This document shows positions 50,383 to 59,398 of a DNA stretch of 64,000 nucleotides, piece after piece. The translations under genes and the position numbers were made by a program. The notes below the pieces were generated by a model. That model did not search any database, was not told the origin of the DNA, and saw nothing but the letters and a program-made list of their open reading frames with translations. Origin of the DNA: Arthrobacter sp. EpRS71 (GTDB taxonomy: Bacteria > Actinomycetota > Actinomycetes > Actinomycetales > Micrococcaceae); contig NZ_LNUV01000006.1 in the NCBI RefSeq assembly GCF_001512285.1, positions 1,724,361 through 1,788,360 on the forward strand. The letters run 5' to 3'. Positions within the stretch are counted from its first letter, which is position 1. Each line of letters starts with the position of its first letter.

Positions 50383-50595
50383 ATGGGCGAACAAGAGAAT
50401 GTGCAGCCCGTCGAGGGCGCAGCATCATCAGGCAGCGCAATATCAGAAGATCGGGGAGACCCCACCACGCAGCAGATGCGGACCGTTGGCCAGCGACGAC
50501 GCGAAGCCGAACGCAAACTGGACCTTCACATGGAGGAAGCGAGCCACAAGGGCGAAGCGGCCGCTACCGAAGACGAGGATCATTCCGAAGCGTAG
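50383..50595 (+). CDS. Small acidic hypothetical protein, 70 aa
   Basis: Starts at ATG 50383. Very polar, rich in Glu/Gln/Ala, with an RRREAERKL basic patch and no hydrophobic segment; probably disordered. Codon usage is moderately GC3-rich. The end overlaps the 3' end of the convergent GH15 gene by 32 bases. Not recognised; could be spurious. The gap 50119-50382 upstream shows nothing else. Confidence 0.45.
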   Translation: MGEQENVQPVEGAASSGSAISEDRGDPTTQQMRTVGQRRREAERKLDLHMEEASHKGEAAATEDEDHSEA

Positions 50596-52423
50596 AACCG
50601 CTGGCCCGGCCTGGATGTTTGGGCCTATGGAGCGGCGTGTCACTGCTGTGGGCTTCACCCTGGTGAAGCTGCAGGGCGCTGTGAATCAGCGGGAAATGGC
50701 TGAAAGCTTGCGGAGTGTTGCCTAGGTGGCGTTGCGTCCGTGGATCCCACTCCTCGCTGAGCAGCCCCACGTCATTGCGCAGGCTGAGCAGTCGTTCGAA
50801 GAGCTGGGTCGCTTCGCCGGCGCGGCCGATTCCCAGCAGCGCATCCACCAGCCAGAACGAACAGGCCAGGAAAACCCCTTCATCGCCCGGAAGTCCGTCA
50901 TGGCCGGACTGGGTGCGGTACCGGAGGACCAAGCCATCGTCACTGAGTCCTTTCTGGATGGCGTCCACCGTCCCGGCAACCCGCGGATGCCGATGCGGCA
51001 GGAAACCAACCCGTGGAATCAGGAGCAGGCTCGCGTCCAATTCCGTACTGCCGTAAGACTGCACAAAGGTGTTGAGTTTCTCGTCGAAGCCCTTGGTCAT
51101 CACATCTGCGTGGATCTCGCTGCGAAGCGCCGCCCACCTGTCGGCAGGGCCCGGCAACCCGGATGTTCGGACGGCTTTGACCATGCGGTCCGCAGCCACC
51201 CACGCCATGACCTTGGAATGGGTGAAGTGTCGCCTCGGTCCGCGCATTTCCCACAGACCGTTATCGGGCTGGTCCCACGCCCCCTCCAGGTACTCCATCA
51301 AGGCCACCTGAATGTCCCAGGATGCGTCCACCGTGCTGTCGGGGGAAGCCGCCCGGGTGAGTGAGAGGCCATCCAGTACCTCGCCCCACACGTCCAACTG
51401 GAGCTGCGGGGCAGCGGCATTTCCGGTACGCACTGGTTGTGAACCTTCGTAACCGGAGAGCCAGGGAATGTCTGCCTCCGGGAGTCTCCTGGCGCCGTCG
51501 AGCCCGTACACAATCTGAAGTTCCGACGGGTCGCCGGCGACAGCGCGCAGCAGCCAATCCCGCCACGCGGCCGCTTCCTCGGTGTAGCCCGCGGCGAGCA
51601 GTGACTGCAAGGTCAGGGTGGCGTCGCGCAGCCAGCAATACCGGTAATCCCAGTTGCGTGGTCCGCCCAGTTGCTCGGGCAGGGACGTGGTTGCGGCGGC
51701 CACGATGCCACCGGTAGGCGCATACGTCAGGGCTTTGAGAGTGATCAAGGACCGCTCCACAGGCTCCTTGTACTTGCCGGTCATCTCGCTGCGGCCAATC
51801 CATTCCAGCCAGAACTTCTCCGTTCCGGACAATGCCCGGGAAGGGTCGATCCGTCGCGGCTCCCGTTCGTGGCTTGGCGCCCATCGCAGCACGAAAGGCA
51901 CGCGCTCGCCGGCTCTCACCGTGAATTCGCTGTAGGTGCGCTTGTCCCTGCCCTCCAATGTGACAGGGGTGGTGAGGTAGGCCGAGTCGGGGCCGGCCAC
52001 CGCGCTGATGCCGTGCTCGTTATGCCGCACCCACGGCACCACGCGGCCGTAGTCGAAGCGCAGAACCAATTCCATCTGCATGGTGACCTCGCCGGACAGC
52101 CCCTCGACGATCCGCACCAGATCCACGGCGTCGTCACGGACGGGCATGAAATCGATGACCCGGACTGAGCCTCCGTCAACTTCCCATTCTGTTTCCAGGA
52201 TCAGCGTGTCCTCGCGGTAGTGGCGGCGCGTGCAGTTGCCGCCGTCTGGTGTCCCGGCGGGCGCGAGCAGCCAGCGGCCGGCGTCGGGGTTGTGCAGCAG
52301 TGAGGCGAAGCAGGCCGGGGAATCGAAGCGCGGCAGGCACATCCAGTCAATGGAACCGCTGCGCCCCACCAGGGCGGCCGTGTTCAGGTCCCCGATGATG
52401 GCATAGTCCTCGATCCTCGCCAT
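50564..52423 (-). CDS. Glycoside hydrolase family 15 (glucoamylase/trehalase-like)
   Basis: 619 residues from ATG 52423 (GAGGGAG upstream). The N-terminal beta-sandwich begins IEDYAIIGDLNTAALVG and SIDWMCLPRFDSP; the C-terminal (alpha/alpha)6 barrel has RNWDYRYCWLRDATL, DNGLWEMRGPRRHFTHSKVM with the acid Glu, and SEEWDPRTQRHLGNTPQAFS with the second Glu. No signal peptide, so cytoplasmic. Likely hydrolyses trehalose or an alpha-glucan. About 30 extra C-terminal residues overlap the small ORF 50383-50595. Confidence 0.93.
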   Translation of the reverse strand: MARIEDYAIIGDLNTAALVGRSGSIDWMCLPRFDSPACFASLLHNPDAGRWLLAPAGTPDGGNCTRRHYREDTLILETEWEVDGGSVRVIDFMPVRDDAVDLVRIVEGLSGEVTMQMELVLRFDYGRVVPWVRHNEHGISAVAGPDSAYLTTPVTLEGRDKRTYSEFTVRAGERVPFVLRWAPSHEREPRRIDPSRALSGTEKFWLEWIGRSEMTGKYKEPVERSLITLKALTYAPTGGIVAAATTSLPEQLGGPRNWDYRYCWLRDATLTLQSLLAAGYTEEAAAWRDWLLRAVAGDPSELQIVYGLDGARRLPEADIPWLSGYEGSQPVRTGNAAAPQLQLDVWGEVLDGLSLTRAASPDSTVDASWDIQVALMEYLEGAWDQPDNGLWEMRGPRRHFTHSKVMAWVAADRMVKAVRTSGLPGPADRWAALRSEIHADVMTKGFDEKLNTFVQSYGSTELDASLLLIPRVGFLPHRHPRVAGTVDAIQKGLSDDGLVLRYRTQSGHDGLPGDEGVFLACSFWLVDALLGIGRAGEATQLFERLLSLRNDVGLLSEEWDPRTQRHLGNTPQAFSHFPLIHSALQLHQGEAHSSDTPLHRPKHPGRASGSTLRNDPRLR

Positions 52424-52522
52424 GAACAAAACTCCCTCAGTCGGCGTCGTCAGCTATGCCCGAACCGTACCCCGCGGGCCTGAGTGCCTCCAATGAGACT
52501 CGCGCGCCCTGCTGGAAGGCAT

Positions 52523-53188
52523 TTATTCGGTGCCGGTTTTCAAGCGCTGGAGGCCGTCCAGGATGAGGTCCAGGCCGAATATGAACTCGTCGCCAAAGTC
52601 GTAGCCGGGTTTGAGGACATGCTCGACGGCGATCTCCACCATGCGCGGATACTCACCTGTGGAGAAGCGCTCCAGGATGGGTTTGGTGATTTCCGCCGCG
52701 GTGTCCCGGCCCTCGAACGGCAGGGCAGCTTCCTGGACGGCGAATCCGTAGATGTAGCTGTCCAGCAGGGCGTAGGCGTGGGCGGTCAGTTGCACGGAGA
52801 AGCCCGCAGCCCGCAAGGTGGCGAGGGTCGCTTCGTGGTGGCGGAGTGTGGCAGGCCCCGGGGCGGAGCGGCTTTCCACCAGCCCCACGGCCCAAGGGTG
52901 CCTTTTGAGTGCCGCCCGGACTCCCGTTGCCCGCCTCTGCATCTCTTCGCGCCAATCGCCGTCGGGCATCGGAGGGTCGATTTCGCTGAAGACGATGTCC
53001 ACGATTCCGTCCAGGATGTCGTCCTTGTTGGCTACGTAGTAGTAGAGCGACATGGGTTTGGTCCCCATGCTGTGGGCAAGCGTACGGATGGTCAAAGCGG
53101 CGATTCCGGATTCGTCCGCGAGGGCAACGGCGCACTCCAGGACGCGTTCCCGGCTCAGGGGGAGGCGCTGGGGTGTTGCTGCGGTCAC
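52523..53188 (-). CDS. TetR/AcrR-family repressor
   Basis: 221 residues. N-terminal HTH (ALTIRTLAHSMGTKPMSLYY at about 28-50) and a TetR_C-like ligand domain (YALLDSYIYGFAVQEAALPF). It is divergent from the oxidoreductase gene at 53339, and the gap holds two GTACN3GTAC dyads, the likely operator of both genes. Confidence 0.92.
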   Translation of the reverse strand: MTAATPQRLPLSRERVLECAVALADESGIAALTIRTLAHSMGTKPMSLYYYVANKDDILDGIVDIVFSEIDPPMPDGDWREEMQRRATGVRAALKRHPWAVGLVESRSAPGPATLRHHEATLATLRAAGFSVQLTAHAYALLDSYIYGFAVQEAALPFEGRDTAAEITKPILERFSTGEYPRMVEIAVEHVLKPGYDFGDEFIFGLDLILDGLQRLKTGTE

Positions 53189-53235
53189 GGGATCTCCCTC
53201 GGCTCGGAACGGATTCTAGTACCTCTAGACCTTTA

Positions 53236-53270
53236 GTACAGTGTACGGTAACGTCATTAGTACACCGTAC
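53236..53270. promoter_or_regulatory. Tandem TetR operators, GTACN3GTAC x2
   Basis: GTACAGTGTAC (53236-53246) and GTACACCGTAC (53260-53270) are two palindromes with centres 24 bases apart, in the divergent gap between the TetR and oxidoreductase genes. Confidence 0.75.
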
Positions 53271-53338
53271 GAAAATCGCTGAAACTACCCTGCAACCCCG
53301 AAAGCACGCCCCGAAAACACACCCTGAAAGGTCCGGCC

Positions 53339-54394
53339 ATGACCACTGGTCAGCAAGCCAAAGAATCACGTCATCACAAGCGGCGGTCCATACCGGGTCC
53401 GTTCATGAGGGCCATCGTCCAGGAGGCCTATGGTTCCGCGGACGTCCTGCACGAGGCACAGCTACCGCGCCCGGCCATCGGGGAAAATGACGTGCTGGTG
53501 AAGGTTAGGGCCGCCGGGTTGGACCGCGGGACATGGCACATCACCAGCGGCTTACCATATGCGTTGCGCCTGGTCTACGGTTTTCGCGCTCCAAGGCAAC
53601 CCGTTCCCGGGCTGGACCTCGCCGGGACCGTTGAAGCTGTCGGTTCCAAAGTGACGCGGTTCGTTGCGGGCGACCACGTCTTTGGGTCGGGGAAGGGATC
53701 GTTCGCAGAGTACGCCGCTGCCCACGAAAACCACCTTGCCCTCAAGCCCGCGAGCATCAGCTTCGAGCAGGCCGCGGCGGTGCCGGTTTCCGCCTGCACC
53801 GCTCTGATCGCGCTGCGTGCCGGCGGTATGGATCCGATGAAGGGCCTAGTGTCGAAAGACCTCAGGGTCCTGATCACCGGCGCCTCCGGAGGTGTGGGCA
53901 GCTATGCGGTGCAGCTCGCCAAGGCGGCAGGTGCCCAGGTTACGGGTGTTGCCAGTACCGCCAAGGTGGACTTGGTTCGAGCGCTGGACGCAGACCATGT
54001 CATTGACTACACCACACAGGATTTTGCTGATGGCACTGAGCGCTACGACGTCATCATCGACATCGCCGGCAATCCGTCCGTTGCCCGTCTTCGGCGGTCC
54101 CTCACCCCCGCCGGCACTGCTGTGATCACCGGCGGCGAGGAAGGCGGCTCGTGGACGGGAAGCCTGGACCGCCAGCTGCGGGCGGTGGCACTCTCCCCCT
54201 TCATCAAGCAGCGGCTCACCATGATCGTGGGCGTCCAGACGGCTGGAGACCTGGAATACCTTGCAGGGCTCTTGGAAGAGGGAACCATCAGCCCCGCCAT
54301 CGACCGCACGTATCCGCTGGCGCAGGTCCCCGAGGCCATGCGCTACTTCGACGCCGGTAACGCCCGCGGGAAGGTGGTCATCATCATGCCCTAG
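53339..54394 (+). CDS. MDR-type NAD(P)-dependent oxidoreductase
   Basis: 351 residues from ATG 53339 (GAAAGG upstream); the domain proper starts at MRAIVQEAYG, residue 23. It is quinone oxidoreductase/reticulon-4-interacting-protein-like: PVPGLDLAGTVEAVG, VLITGASGGVGSYAVQLAKA, DHVIDYTTQDF. No zinc Cys cluster. Probably repressed by the divergent TetR; substrate unknown. Confidence 0.9.
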   Translation: MTTGQQAKESRHHKRRSIPGPFMRAIVQEAYGSADVLHEAQLPRPAIGENDVLVKVRAAGLDRGTWHITSGLPYALRLVYGFRAPRQPVPGLDLAGTVEAVGSKVTRFVAGDHVFGSGKGSFAEYAAAHENHLALKPASISFEQAAAVPVSACTALIALRAGGMDPMKGLVSKDLRVLITGASGGVGSYAVQLAKAAGAQVTGVASTAKVDLVRALDADHVIDYTTQDFADGTERYDVIIDIAGNPSVARLRRSLTPAGTAVITGGEEGGSWTGSLDRQLRAVALSPFIKQRLTMIVGVQTAGDLEYLAGLLEEGTISPAIDRTYPLAQVPEAMRYFDAGNARGKVVIIMP

Positions 54395-54453
54395 CCCGGA
54401 GCTCCCATCGCGTGCTACCACTGACCCTAGGAGCAAACCCCTGAGGAGAAACC

Positions 54454-55350
54454 GTGGCCGAAGACCTTCCTGTCCTTGTTATTGGTGCCACGGGTTTTCT
54501 GGGCGGCCAAGTGGTGGACGAGCTTCTCAAGCGCGGCAAGAAAGTCCGTGCCTTGGTGAGGCCCAAGTCCAACGCCGCCAGACTTGAGGCCAAGGGCGTT
54601 GAGATCGCCCGCGGCGACATGCTGGATGCCGCCTCCTTGATCGCCGCGATGACCGGCGTTTCCGCGGCCATCTCCACGGCGGCCGGCTACACGCGCAATG
54701 ACAAGAACGCCAAGGCAATAGACACGTTTGGCAACAGGAACCTGGCTGTCGCGGCCAAGCACGCTGGAGTGCCGCGCTTTGTGCTGATCAGCATCGTCAC
54801 CTGCGACCAGACACCCCAGATTCCCCATTTCTGGAACAAAAAGCTGGCCGAGGACACCTTTGAGGAGCTCGGCGTTCCGTTTGTGGCGCTCAGGCCCGGC
54901 GCCTTCTTTGACCAGGCGGTGGGGATGGGAGGGGATCCTTTTGCGAAGGGCCGCTTTGTGTGGCTCGGCTCCAAGGATGCCCGGCTTACGTTCGTCCTGG
55001 CCAGCGACGTCGCTGCGTACCTTGCGGAAGCGGTGGACGCCGACGTTGTTGATGGTGAGCGCATCGATATTGGGTGGAGCAGGCCCGTGAGCATCCATGA
55101 AGCGGCGGAAGTGGCTGGCCGCCGGGCCGGCAGGCAGATCAAGGTGATGTCCATACCCGCCGGCGCCATCGCGGGGCTCGGCAAGGTGACCGCGAAGGTC
55201 CTGCCGTTGGTGGGTGATATGGCCAGCATGGTGGCGTGGTTCGAGACCGGAAAATACGTCGCTGACGTCACCCGCCAGGAGCAGGTGTTCGGTCCCGCGC
55301 CCACTCCCGAGGACGCTATTGTCCGGGTGGCTGAACGCTACGGACACTAA
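54454..55350 (+). CDS. NAD(P)H-binding / NmrA-like SDR
   Basis: 298 residues from GTG 54454 with GAGGAGA upstream. Atypical SDR: LVIGATGFLGGQVVDELLKR at the start and ISTAAGYTRNDKNA; no clear YxxxK pair in the usual place. Relatives act as redox sensors or reduce quinones/isoflavones. 60 bases after the MDR gene, perhaps same transcript. Confidence 0.87.
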   Translation: MAEDLPVLVIGATGFLGGQVVDELLKRGKKVRALVRPKSNAARLEAKGVEIARGDMLDAASLIAAMTGVSAAISTAAGYTRNDKNAKAIDTFGNRNLAVAAKHAGVPRFVLISIVTCDQTPQIPHFWNKKLAEDTFEELGVPFVALRPGAFFDQAVGMGGDPFAKGRFVWLGSKDARLTFVLASDVAAYLAEAVDADVVDGERIDIGWSRPVSIHEAAEVAGRRAGRQIKVMSIPAGAIAGLGKVTAKVLPLVGDMASMVAWFETGKYVADVTRQEQVFGPAPTPEDAIVRVAERYGH

Positions 55351-55465
55351 ACCAGCCCTGAATGACACGCTTAACGACTGGCCGAAGACCAAGATCATAA
55401 GTATCCTGATGACACAGATTCGGTCGTCAGCCCTGACTGCGCCGAAAAGACACGAGGAGCACGTT

Positions 55466-55696
55466 ATGAGAATCGGTTCTTCCATTGCCCTGATTGCCGT
55501 TGGAGCTATTCTGGCCTTCGCGCTCGCCCCCGGACTTATCCCCTTCCTCGACCAGGTCCTGGTGGGCTACATCCTGATGGTGGTCGGCGTGATCGGACTC
55601 ATCATCTCCATCGCCATGTCCAACCGGACCCGCCGCACGGTGGTTGAACGGCGTACCGCGCCTGAAACGGTTGTTGAGCGGCGCCGGGAGGTCTAG
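55466..55696 (+). CDS. Small membrane protein, DUF6458-like
   Basis: 76 residues from ATG 55466 (GAGGA upstream). Two helices (IGSSIALIAVGAILAFALAP and VLVGYILMVVGVIGLIISIA) are followed by an Arg-rich tail with two VVERR repeats. The pattern is common in actinobacteria; function unknown. A strong terminator follows. Confidence 0.8.
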   Translation: MRIGSSIALIAVGAILAFALAPGLIPFLDQVLVGYILMVVGVIGLIISIAMSNRTRRTVVERRTAPETVVERRREV

Positions 55697-55712
55697 CAGC
55701 CGCTATAAACGC

Positions 55713-55753
55713 AAGAAGCGCACGACGGCGACCATCGCCGTCGTGCGCTTCTT
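55713..55753. terminator. Bidirectional terminator hairpin
   Basis: 19-base perfect arms (55713-55731 and 55735-55753, AAGAAGCGCACGACGGCGA and its complement) with a 3-base loop lie between convergent genes. It shares the CGACGGCG/CGCCGTCG core with hairpins at 16855, 40890 and 60060. Confidence 0.88.
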
Positions 55754-55772
55754 CCGTTAAGGGTTGGACCGC

Positions 55773-56675
55773 TTAAGCGGACGCGACTCCGCTGTGGTGG
55801 CCCGCTGTGCTCGAAGCGCTCCACTCCGGTGACTGGAAGTGCGCACCGCCGAACATGGGGAAGGACAGCAGGCCCTCTTGGTCCCGGAGCTGAGCCCAGG
55901 GGCGGTTGATGCCGTGGGTCCCGTAGCGGCGGAGCTGGGTGACGCGGTCAAGATCGAGAACGGCGAACAGGATCTCTTCACCGCCCCGGGCCTGTTGCAT
56001 GATGGTGCCCTCGGGGTCGACTATGACGCTTTCGCCTACGCCGGCAGGGTCGGCACCATTGACGTTCACCACAAAGACCTGGTTGGCGAAGGCGTTGGCC
56101 TGGGACATGACGATCTCCATGGCCCTGTCGCGGGTGGTGGTGAGCGTGGGTTGGATGATGACTTCGGCTCCGAGCCATGCCAGTTGCCTGGCGACCTCGG
56201 GGAAGCTGCCGTCGAAGCAGATGGCCAGGCCGATGCGTCCGCAGCCAGGGATGTCGAACGTGACAAAGGAGTCCCCGGGTGTGGTGGTTTCGAACGGACG
56301 CCACGGGAAGAGCTTCCGGTAGCGGGCCACAATCTCGCCTTGCGGTGAGACGGCGATGGCCGTGTTGTAGGTGTTTCCGTTGTCTGTTTCCAGCAGTGAG
56401 CCGGGCACAAGCCACACGTTCAGCCTGCGGGCGAGCGCCGAGATGCGGTCCGTCAGTGGGCTGGGGATGGGTGCGGCGGAACGGGTTTCGCCTTCCGGGT
56501 CCGGAAGCAGGAACTCGCCTGGCGCGGAAAGCAGCAGTTCCGGAACCACGATGACGTCAACGTCAGGCCCGAGCTTCTTGGCCGACTCGGCCTGTGCTTC
56601 GAATCGGGCCCACGTGGCTTCGAGGTCATGGGGGACGGGGTTGGTCTGGATTGCTGCGATGGACAGGATGCGCAT
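55773..56675 (-). CDS. Carbon-nitrogen hydrolase (nitrilase superfamily)
   Basis: 300 residues. Catalytic triad visible: Glu in VVPELLLSAPGEF, Lys in RYRKLFPWRPF and Cys in GLAICFDGSFPE. Aliphatic amidase, formamidase, nitrilase or carbamoylase are possible. It directly follows the APC permease gene on the same strand (stop/start adjoining at 56675/56676), so it likely acts on the imported compound. Confidence 0.92.
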   Translation of the reverse strand: MRILSIAAIQTNPVPHDLEATWARFEAQAESAKKLGPDVDVIVVPELLLSAPGEFLLPDPEGETRSAAPIPSPLTDRISALARRLNVWLVPGSLLETDNGNTYNTAIAVSPQGEIVARYRKLFPWRPFETTTPGDSFVTFDIPGCGRIGLAICFDGSFPEVARQLAWLGAEVIIQPTLTTTRDRAMEIVMSQANAFANQVFVVNVNGADPAGVGESVIVDPEGTIMQQARGGEEILFAVLDLDRVTQLRRYGTHGINRPWAQLRDQEGLLSFPMFGGAHFQSPEWSASSTAGHHSGVASA

Positions 56676-58274
56676 TTATGCCTCGGTTTCGTTGCTGAGA
56701 ATTGTTGGAAGGTGGTGGCGGGTGGTGACGTTTCCGCGGGGGATGGTTTCACCGGAGAAGAAGCGGCGCAGTTTGGTCCTCAGGATGGCGGTGACCAGCA
56801 AGCCCAAGCACAGCGCACCGATCCCGATCCAGAACACCGAACCGATTCCCAGCCAGGAAAGTCCCGCGTATTCAGGGGACAGCATGTCCACGGCGCTGTA
56901 CGCGAATGCTCCGATCATCAGGAGTGCGCCGAGGCCAGGGAGGATGCCCTTCAGGATGAGCGCCGATACAGAAGTGCGCATTTGCGGGGCGAAGTACACC
57001 ACGGAGGCCAGGGCTGTGGCCGCATAGTATGCAGCGATCATCAGGCCCACCGAGAGGATGGCCAGGCCGATGAAGTCCGCGCTGATTGCTGTCAGCCCCA
57101 GGGTTATGGCCATGGTGATCATCGCCCACCAGGCAATGGACGTGGTGGGAGTTCCGCGTTTGGGGTGCATCCTGGTGGTCGCTGTGGGGAGGGCCCCGTA
57201 AGTGCCCATGCTGAGCCAGGTCCTGGGCGTGCTGACAGCTACTGTCAACAACGCCGCCAACGCGGACAAGCCCACGGCAAGGACGATGATCTGGCCAAAC
57301 ACGCCACCTGTGGCTTGCGGACCGAGGACCGAGAGGACGTCCGAAACGGTCTCGGGATCGGTGATGCTGGCAGTTCCGGCAAATCCGACGGCGGCCGTAG
57401 CCGTCACCACGTAGAAGAACAGCAGGATGACGGTGGTGATCACAACAGCCTTGCCGGGTGTGCCTTGACGGTCCGTGGTTTCCTCATTCACCGCGATCAG
57501 GGCATCCCATCCCCAGTAGATGAACAGGCAGAGGATGACGCCGGACACGAGCCCGGACACGTCGCCGGAGGCAAAGGGGTTGAACCAGTCCAGGCCCGGC
57601 TTTTCTGCGCCTTCTGTGGCGTTACCCGTGGCCATGGCGGTGAAGGCCGCAATGCAGAATCCGCCCAGTGCCACCAGCTGGAGGCCAATCAGGGCGTACT
57701 GTACCCAGGCGGAGAGTTCGATTCCCCTCGCCGCGATCCAGGCGCTGAGGACGATCAGCCCACACGCGATGGCAGCTACGGCAAGGGGTTGGGCGGCGAT
57801 CGATGCCAAGCCAAAGAAGGTCAGCAGATACGTGGTGGCGACTTGAGCCACGGCGGCGCCCGCAATGAAGGTGGCCATCTGTGGCACCCAGCCGCCAAGG
57901 AACCACCCGGCAACCGGCCCGAAGACGCGGGTGATCCAGACGAAGACGCCGCCGCAATCGGGCATCTCTTTATTGAGGTCCCTGAATGCCAGGGCGGTGA
58001 ACAGGATGGGAGCGAAGCCCAGGAGGAATGCTGCAGGGGTGCTCGCTCCAACAGCGAGGACCACGAAGCCGAGCGTCACGGCCAGGCTGTAGGCCGGTGC
58101 AACGGCTGCCAGGCCGAGCGCGACGGTGGGGCCGATGCCGATGGATCCGGCTTTCAGGCCTTTGGACGTTGGCTCCCGCGGTCCTGCGGGATGTTGTGGC
58201 GTTGGGTCCTTTGGGGTTGGTTTGCGTGGTGCTGTGCCGTTCACGAGCGGGGTGGGGGAAGGGGGATGTGACAC
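56676..58274 (-). CDS. APC-family amino acid/amine permease
   Basis: 532 residues from ATG 58274. A Pro/Thr-rich cytosolic N-terminus of about 40 residues precedes twelve helices; IGIGPTVALGLAAVAPAYSL lies at helix 1, the unwound substrate-binding region. Operon with the nitrilase-like gene. Control by the divergent TetR through the 32-bp palindrome at 58319 is likely. Confidence 0.92.
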   Translation of the reverse strand: MSHPPSPTPLVNGTAPRKPTPKDPTPQHPAGPREPTSKGLKAGSIGIGPTVALGLAAVAPAYSLAVTLGFVVLAVGASTPAAFLLGFAPILFTALAFRDLNKEMPDCGGVFVWITRVFGPVAGWFLGGWVPQMATFIAGAAVAQVATTYLLTFFGLASIAAQPLAVAAIACGLIVLSAWIAARGIELSAWVQYALIGLQLVALGGFCIAAFTAMATGNATEGAEKPGLDWFNPFASGDVSGLVSGVILCLFIYWGWDALIAVNEETTDRQGTPGKAVVITTVILLFFYVVTATAAVGFAGTASITDPETVSDVLSVLGPQATGGVFGQIIVLAVGLSALAALLTVAVSTPRTWLSMGTYGALPTATTRMHPKRGTPTTSIAWWAMITMAITLGLTAISADFIGLAILSVGLMIAAYYAATALASVVYFAPQMRTSVSALILKGILPGLGALLMIGAFAYSAVDMLSPEYAGLSWLGIGSVFWIGIGALCLGLLVTAILRTKLRRFFSGETIPRGNVTTRHHLPTILSNETEA

Positions 58275-58318
58275 GGAGACTCCTCGTTGAATCTGTTATT
58301 GGTACCTCACGTCAATAT

Positions 58319-58350
58319 TTGAATGGCATTCAAATTTGAATGCCATTCAA
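58319..58350. promoter_or_regulatory. 32-bp perfect palindrome (TetR operator candidate)
   Basis: TTGAATGGCATTCAAA (58319-58334) and its exact complement (58335-58350). It contains two GAATGNCATTC sub-dyads. Lies in the gap between the APC permease and the TetR gene, in unusually AT-rich sequence. Confidence 0.8.
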
Positions 58351-58406
58351 TACCGGTCTAGAGTCAATGTCAACAGAAACTTTCAAGAGTCCACGGGGGA
58401 GCGGCC

Positions 58407-59051
58407 ATGGCAAAGGTAGACAAGAAGGAAATCCGGCGCCAGGAAATCGTGGCTGCAGCCCAGGCTGTGGCTGCCCGTGACGGTGCGGAGGGCGCCACCC
58501 TGCGCGCCATTGCAGCAGAGGCGGGCATGGCCGCCAACGCCGTGCTGTACTACTTCGGCAGCCACGCAGAAATCATCGCCGCCGCCGTTCAAGCTTCCTC
58601 CGGCAGGTTCCTTGAAAAGCTCGCCGAATCCGTAGACCCCGGCATGAGTCCGACGGCGCGGCTCGCCGCGGTGATCAGCGCGGGCACCACTGCCGGACTG
58701 GACGATGACGTCTCCCGGATTCTCTACGAATACTGGCCCCACATGCTCCGCGATGCCGAGCAGCGCCGGATCCAGGAAGAGCTCACCCACGCCCAGGAAC
58801 GCGTCTACCGGGACATCATCGACGCCGGAACCCGCGCCGGCGAATTCTCTCCCCTACTGGACCCGGCCAAGATTGCCCGGACCCTGGTTGCCCAGGAAGA
58901 TGGACTGGTGATGGACGTGCTGGCAGGAAGTGCCAGCAGCGAGTACGTGCTTGACCTGATGGGGAACCTCGCGGCCGCCCTTCTAGGCCTCCAAGCTGAG
59001 AACCTGCTCGAGCTCATAGTGGCCCGGGGCGTGTCAGCACCTGCCCGGTAA
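58407..59051 (+). CDS. TetR/AcrR-family regulator
   Basis: 214 residues from ATG 58407. N-terminal HTH (ATLRAIAAEAGMAANAVLYY at about 30-50). The C-terminal ligand domain (ARTLVAQEDGLVMDVLAG) resembles BetI-like TetR_C_6 members. Divergent from the permease/nitrilase operon with a 32-bp palindrome between. Confidence 0.93.
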   Translation: MAKVDKKEIRRQEIVAAAQAVAARDGAEGATLRAIAAEAGMAANAVLYYFGSHAEIIAAAVQASSGRFLEKLAESVDPGMSPTARLAAVISAGTTAGLDDDVSRILYEYWPHMLRDAEQRRIQEELTHAQERVYRDIIDAGTRAGEFSPLLDPAKIARTLVAQEDGLVMDVLAGSASSEYVLDLMGNLAAALLGLQAENLLELIVARGVSAPAR

Positions 59052-59068
59052 CGGCGTAGGCTGCTGCC

Positions 59069-59353
59069 ATGGAGAAGTCATTCGACATTGAACTGGTCAA
59101 TCAGAACGAGTACCTGGTGCGATGGGCCTCGGAAGGCCAAACCGGAGAGTCCTTGGTCCACACCAACCCGGATTTCCTGACGGAGGTGGGCCTGGATGGC
59201 TTCGATGAGCAGCAGGTAGTTGAAGAAACCACCACGTACCTGGCCGAACACCAGCCCGTGATCGACTTCCCCCAGACCGTTGACCTGGAAGAGATCGCTG
59301 CCGCTTACACGGACTACGCGGAGCAACTCAAGGCCCGCCTCGGAGCACGGTAG
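59069..59353 (+). CDS. Small acidic hypothetical protein, 94 aa
   Basis: Starts at ATG 59069, 17 bases after the TetR stop, so possibly co-transcribed. Soluble, rich in Glu, with FDIELVNQNEYLVRW and IDFPQTVDLEEIAAAYTDYA. No family recognised; codon usage is host-like. Confidence 0.75.
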   Translation: MEKSFDIELVNQNEYLVRWASEGQTGESLVHTNPDFLTEVGLDGFDEQQVVEETTTYLAEHQPVIDFPQTVDLEEIAAAYTDYAEQLKARLGAR

Positions 59354-59370
59354 TCCCGTCTCTGCTGACG

Positions 59371-59386
59371 GCCCCTGGAGAGGGGC
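59371..59386. terminator. Short hairpin between convergent genes
   Basis: GCCCCT (59371-59376) and AGGGGC (59381-59386) with a 4-base loop, between the 94-aa gene and the phosphatase gene. No T tract; weak. Confidence 0.4.
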
Positions 59387-59398
59387 TGGAACGGAAGC

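Noticed and set aside
56628..58271. 547-codon open frame antisense to the APC permease
   Set aside because: Shadow of a clear membrane protein gene; its translation is polar low-complexity.
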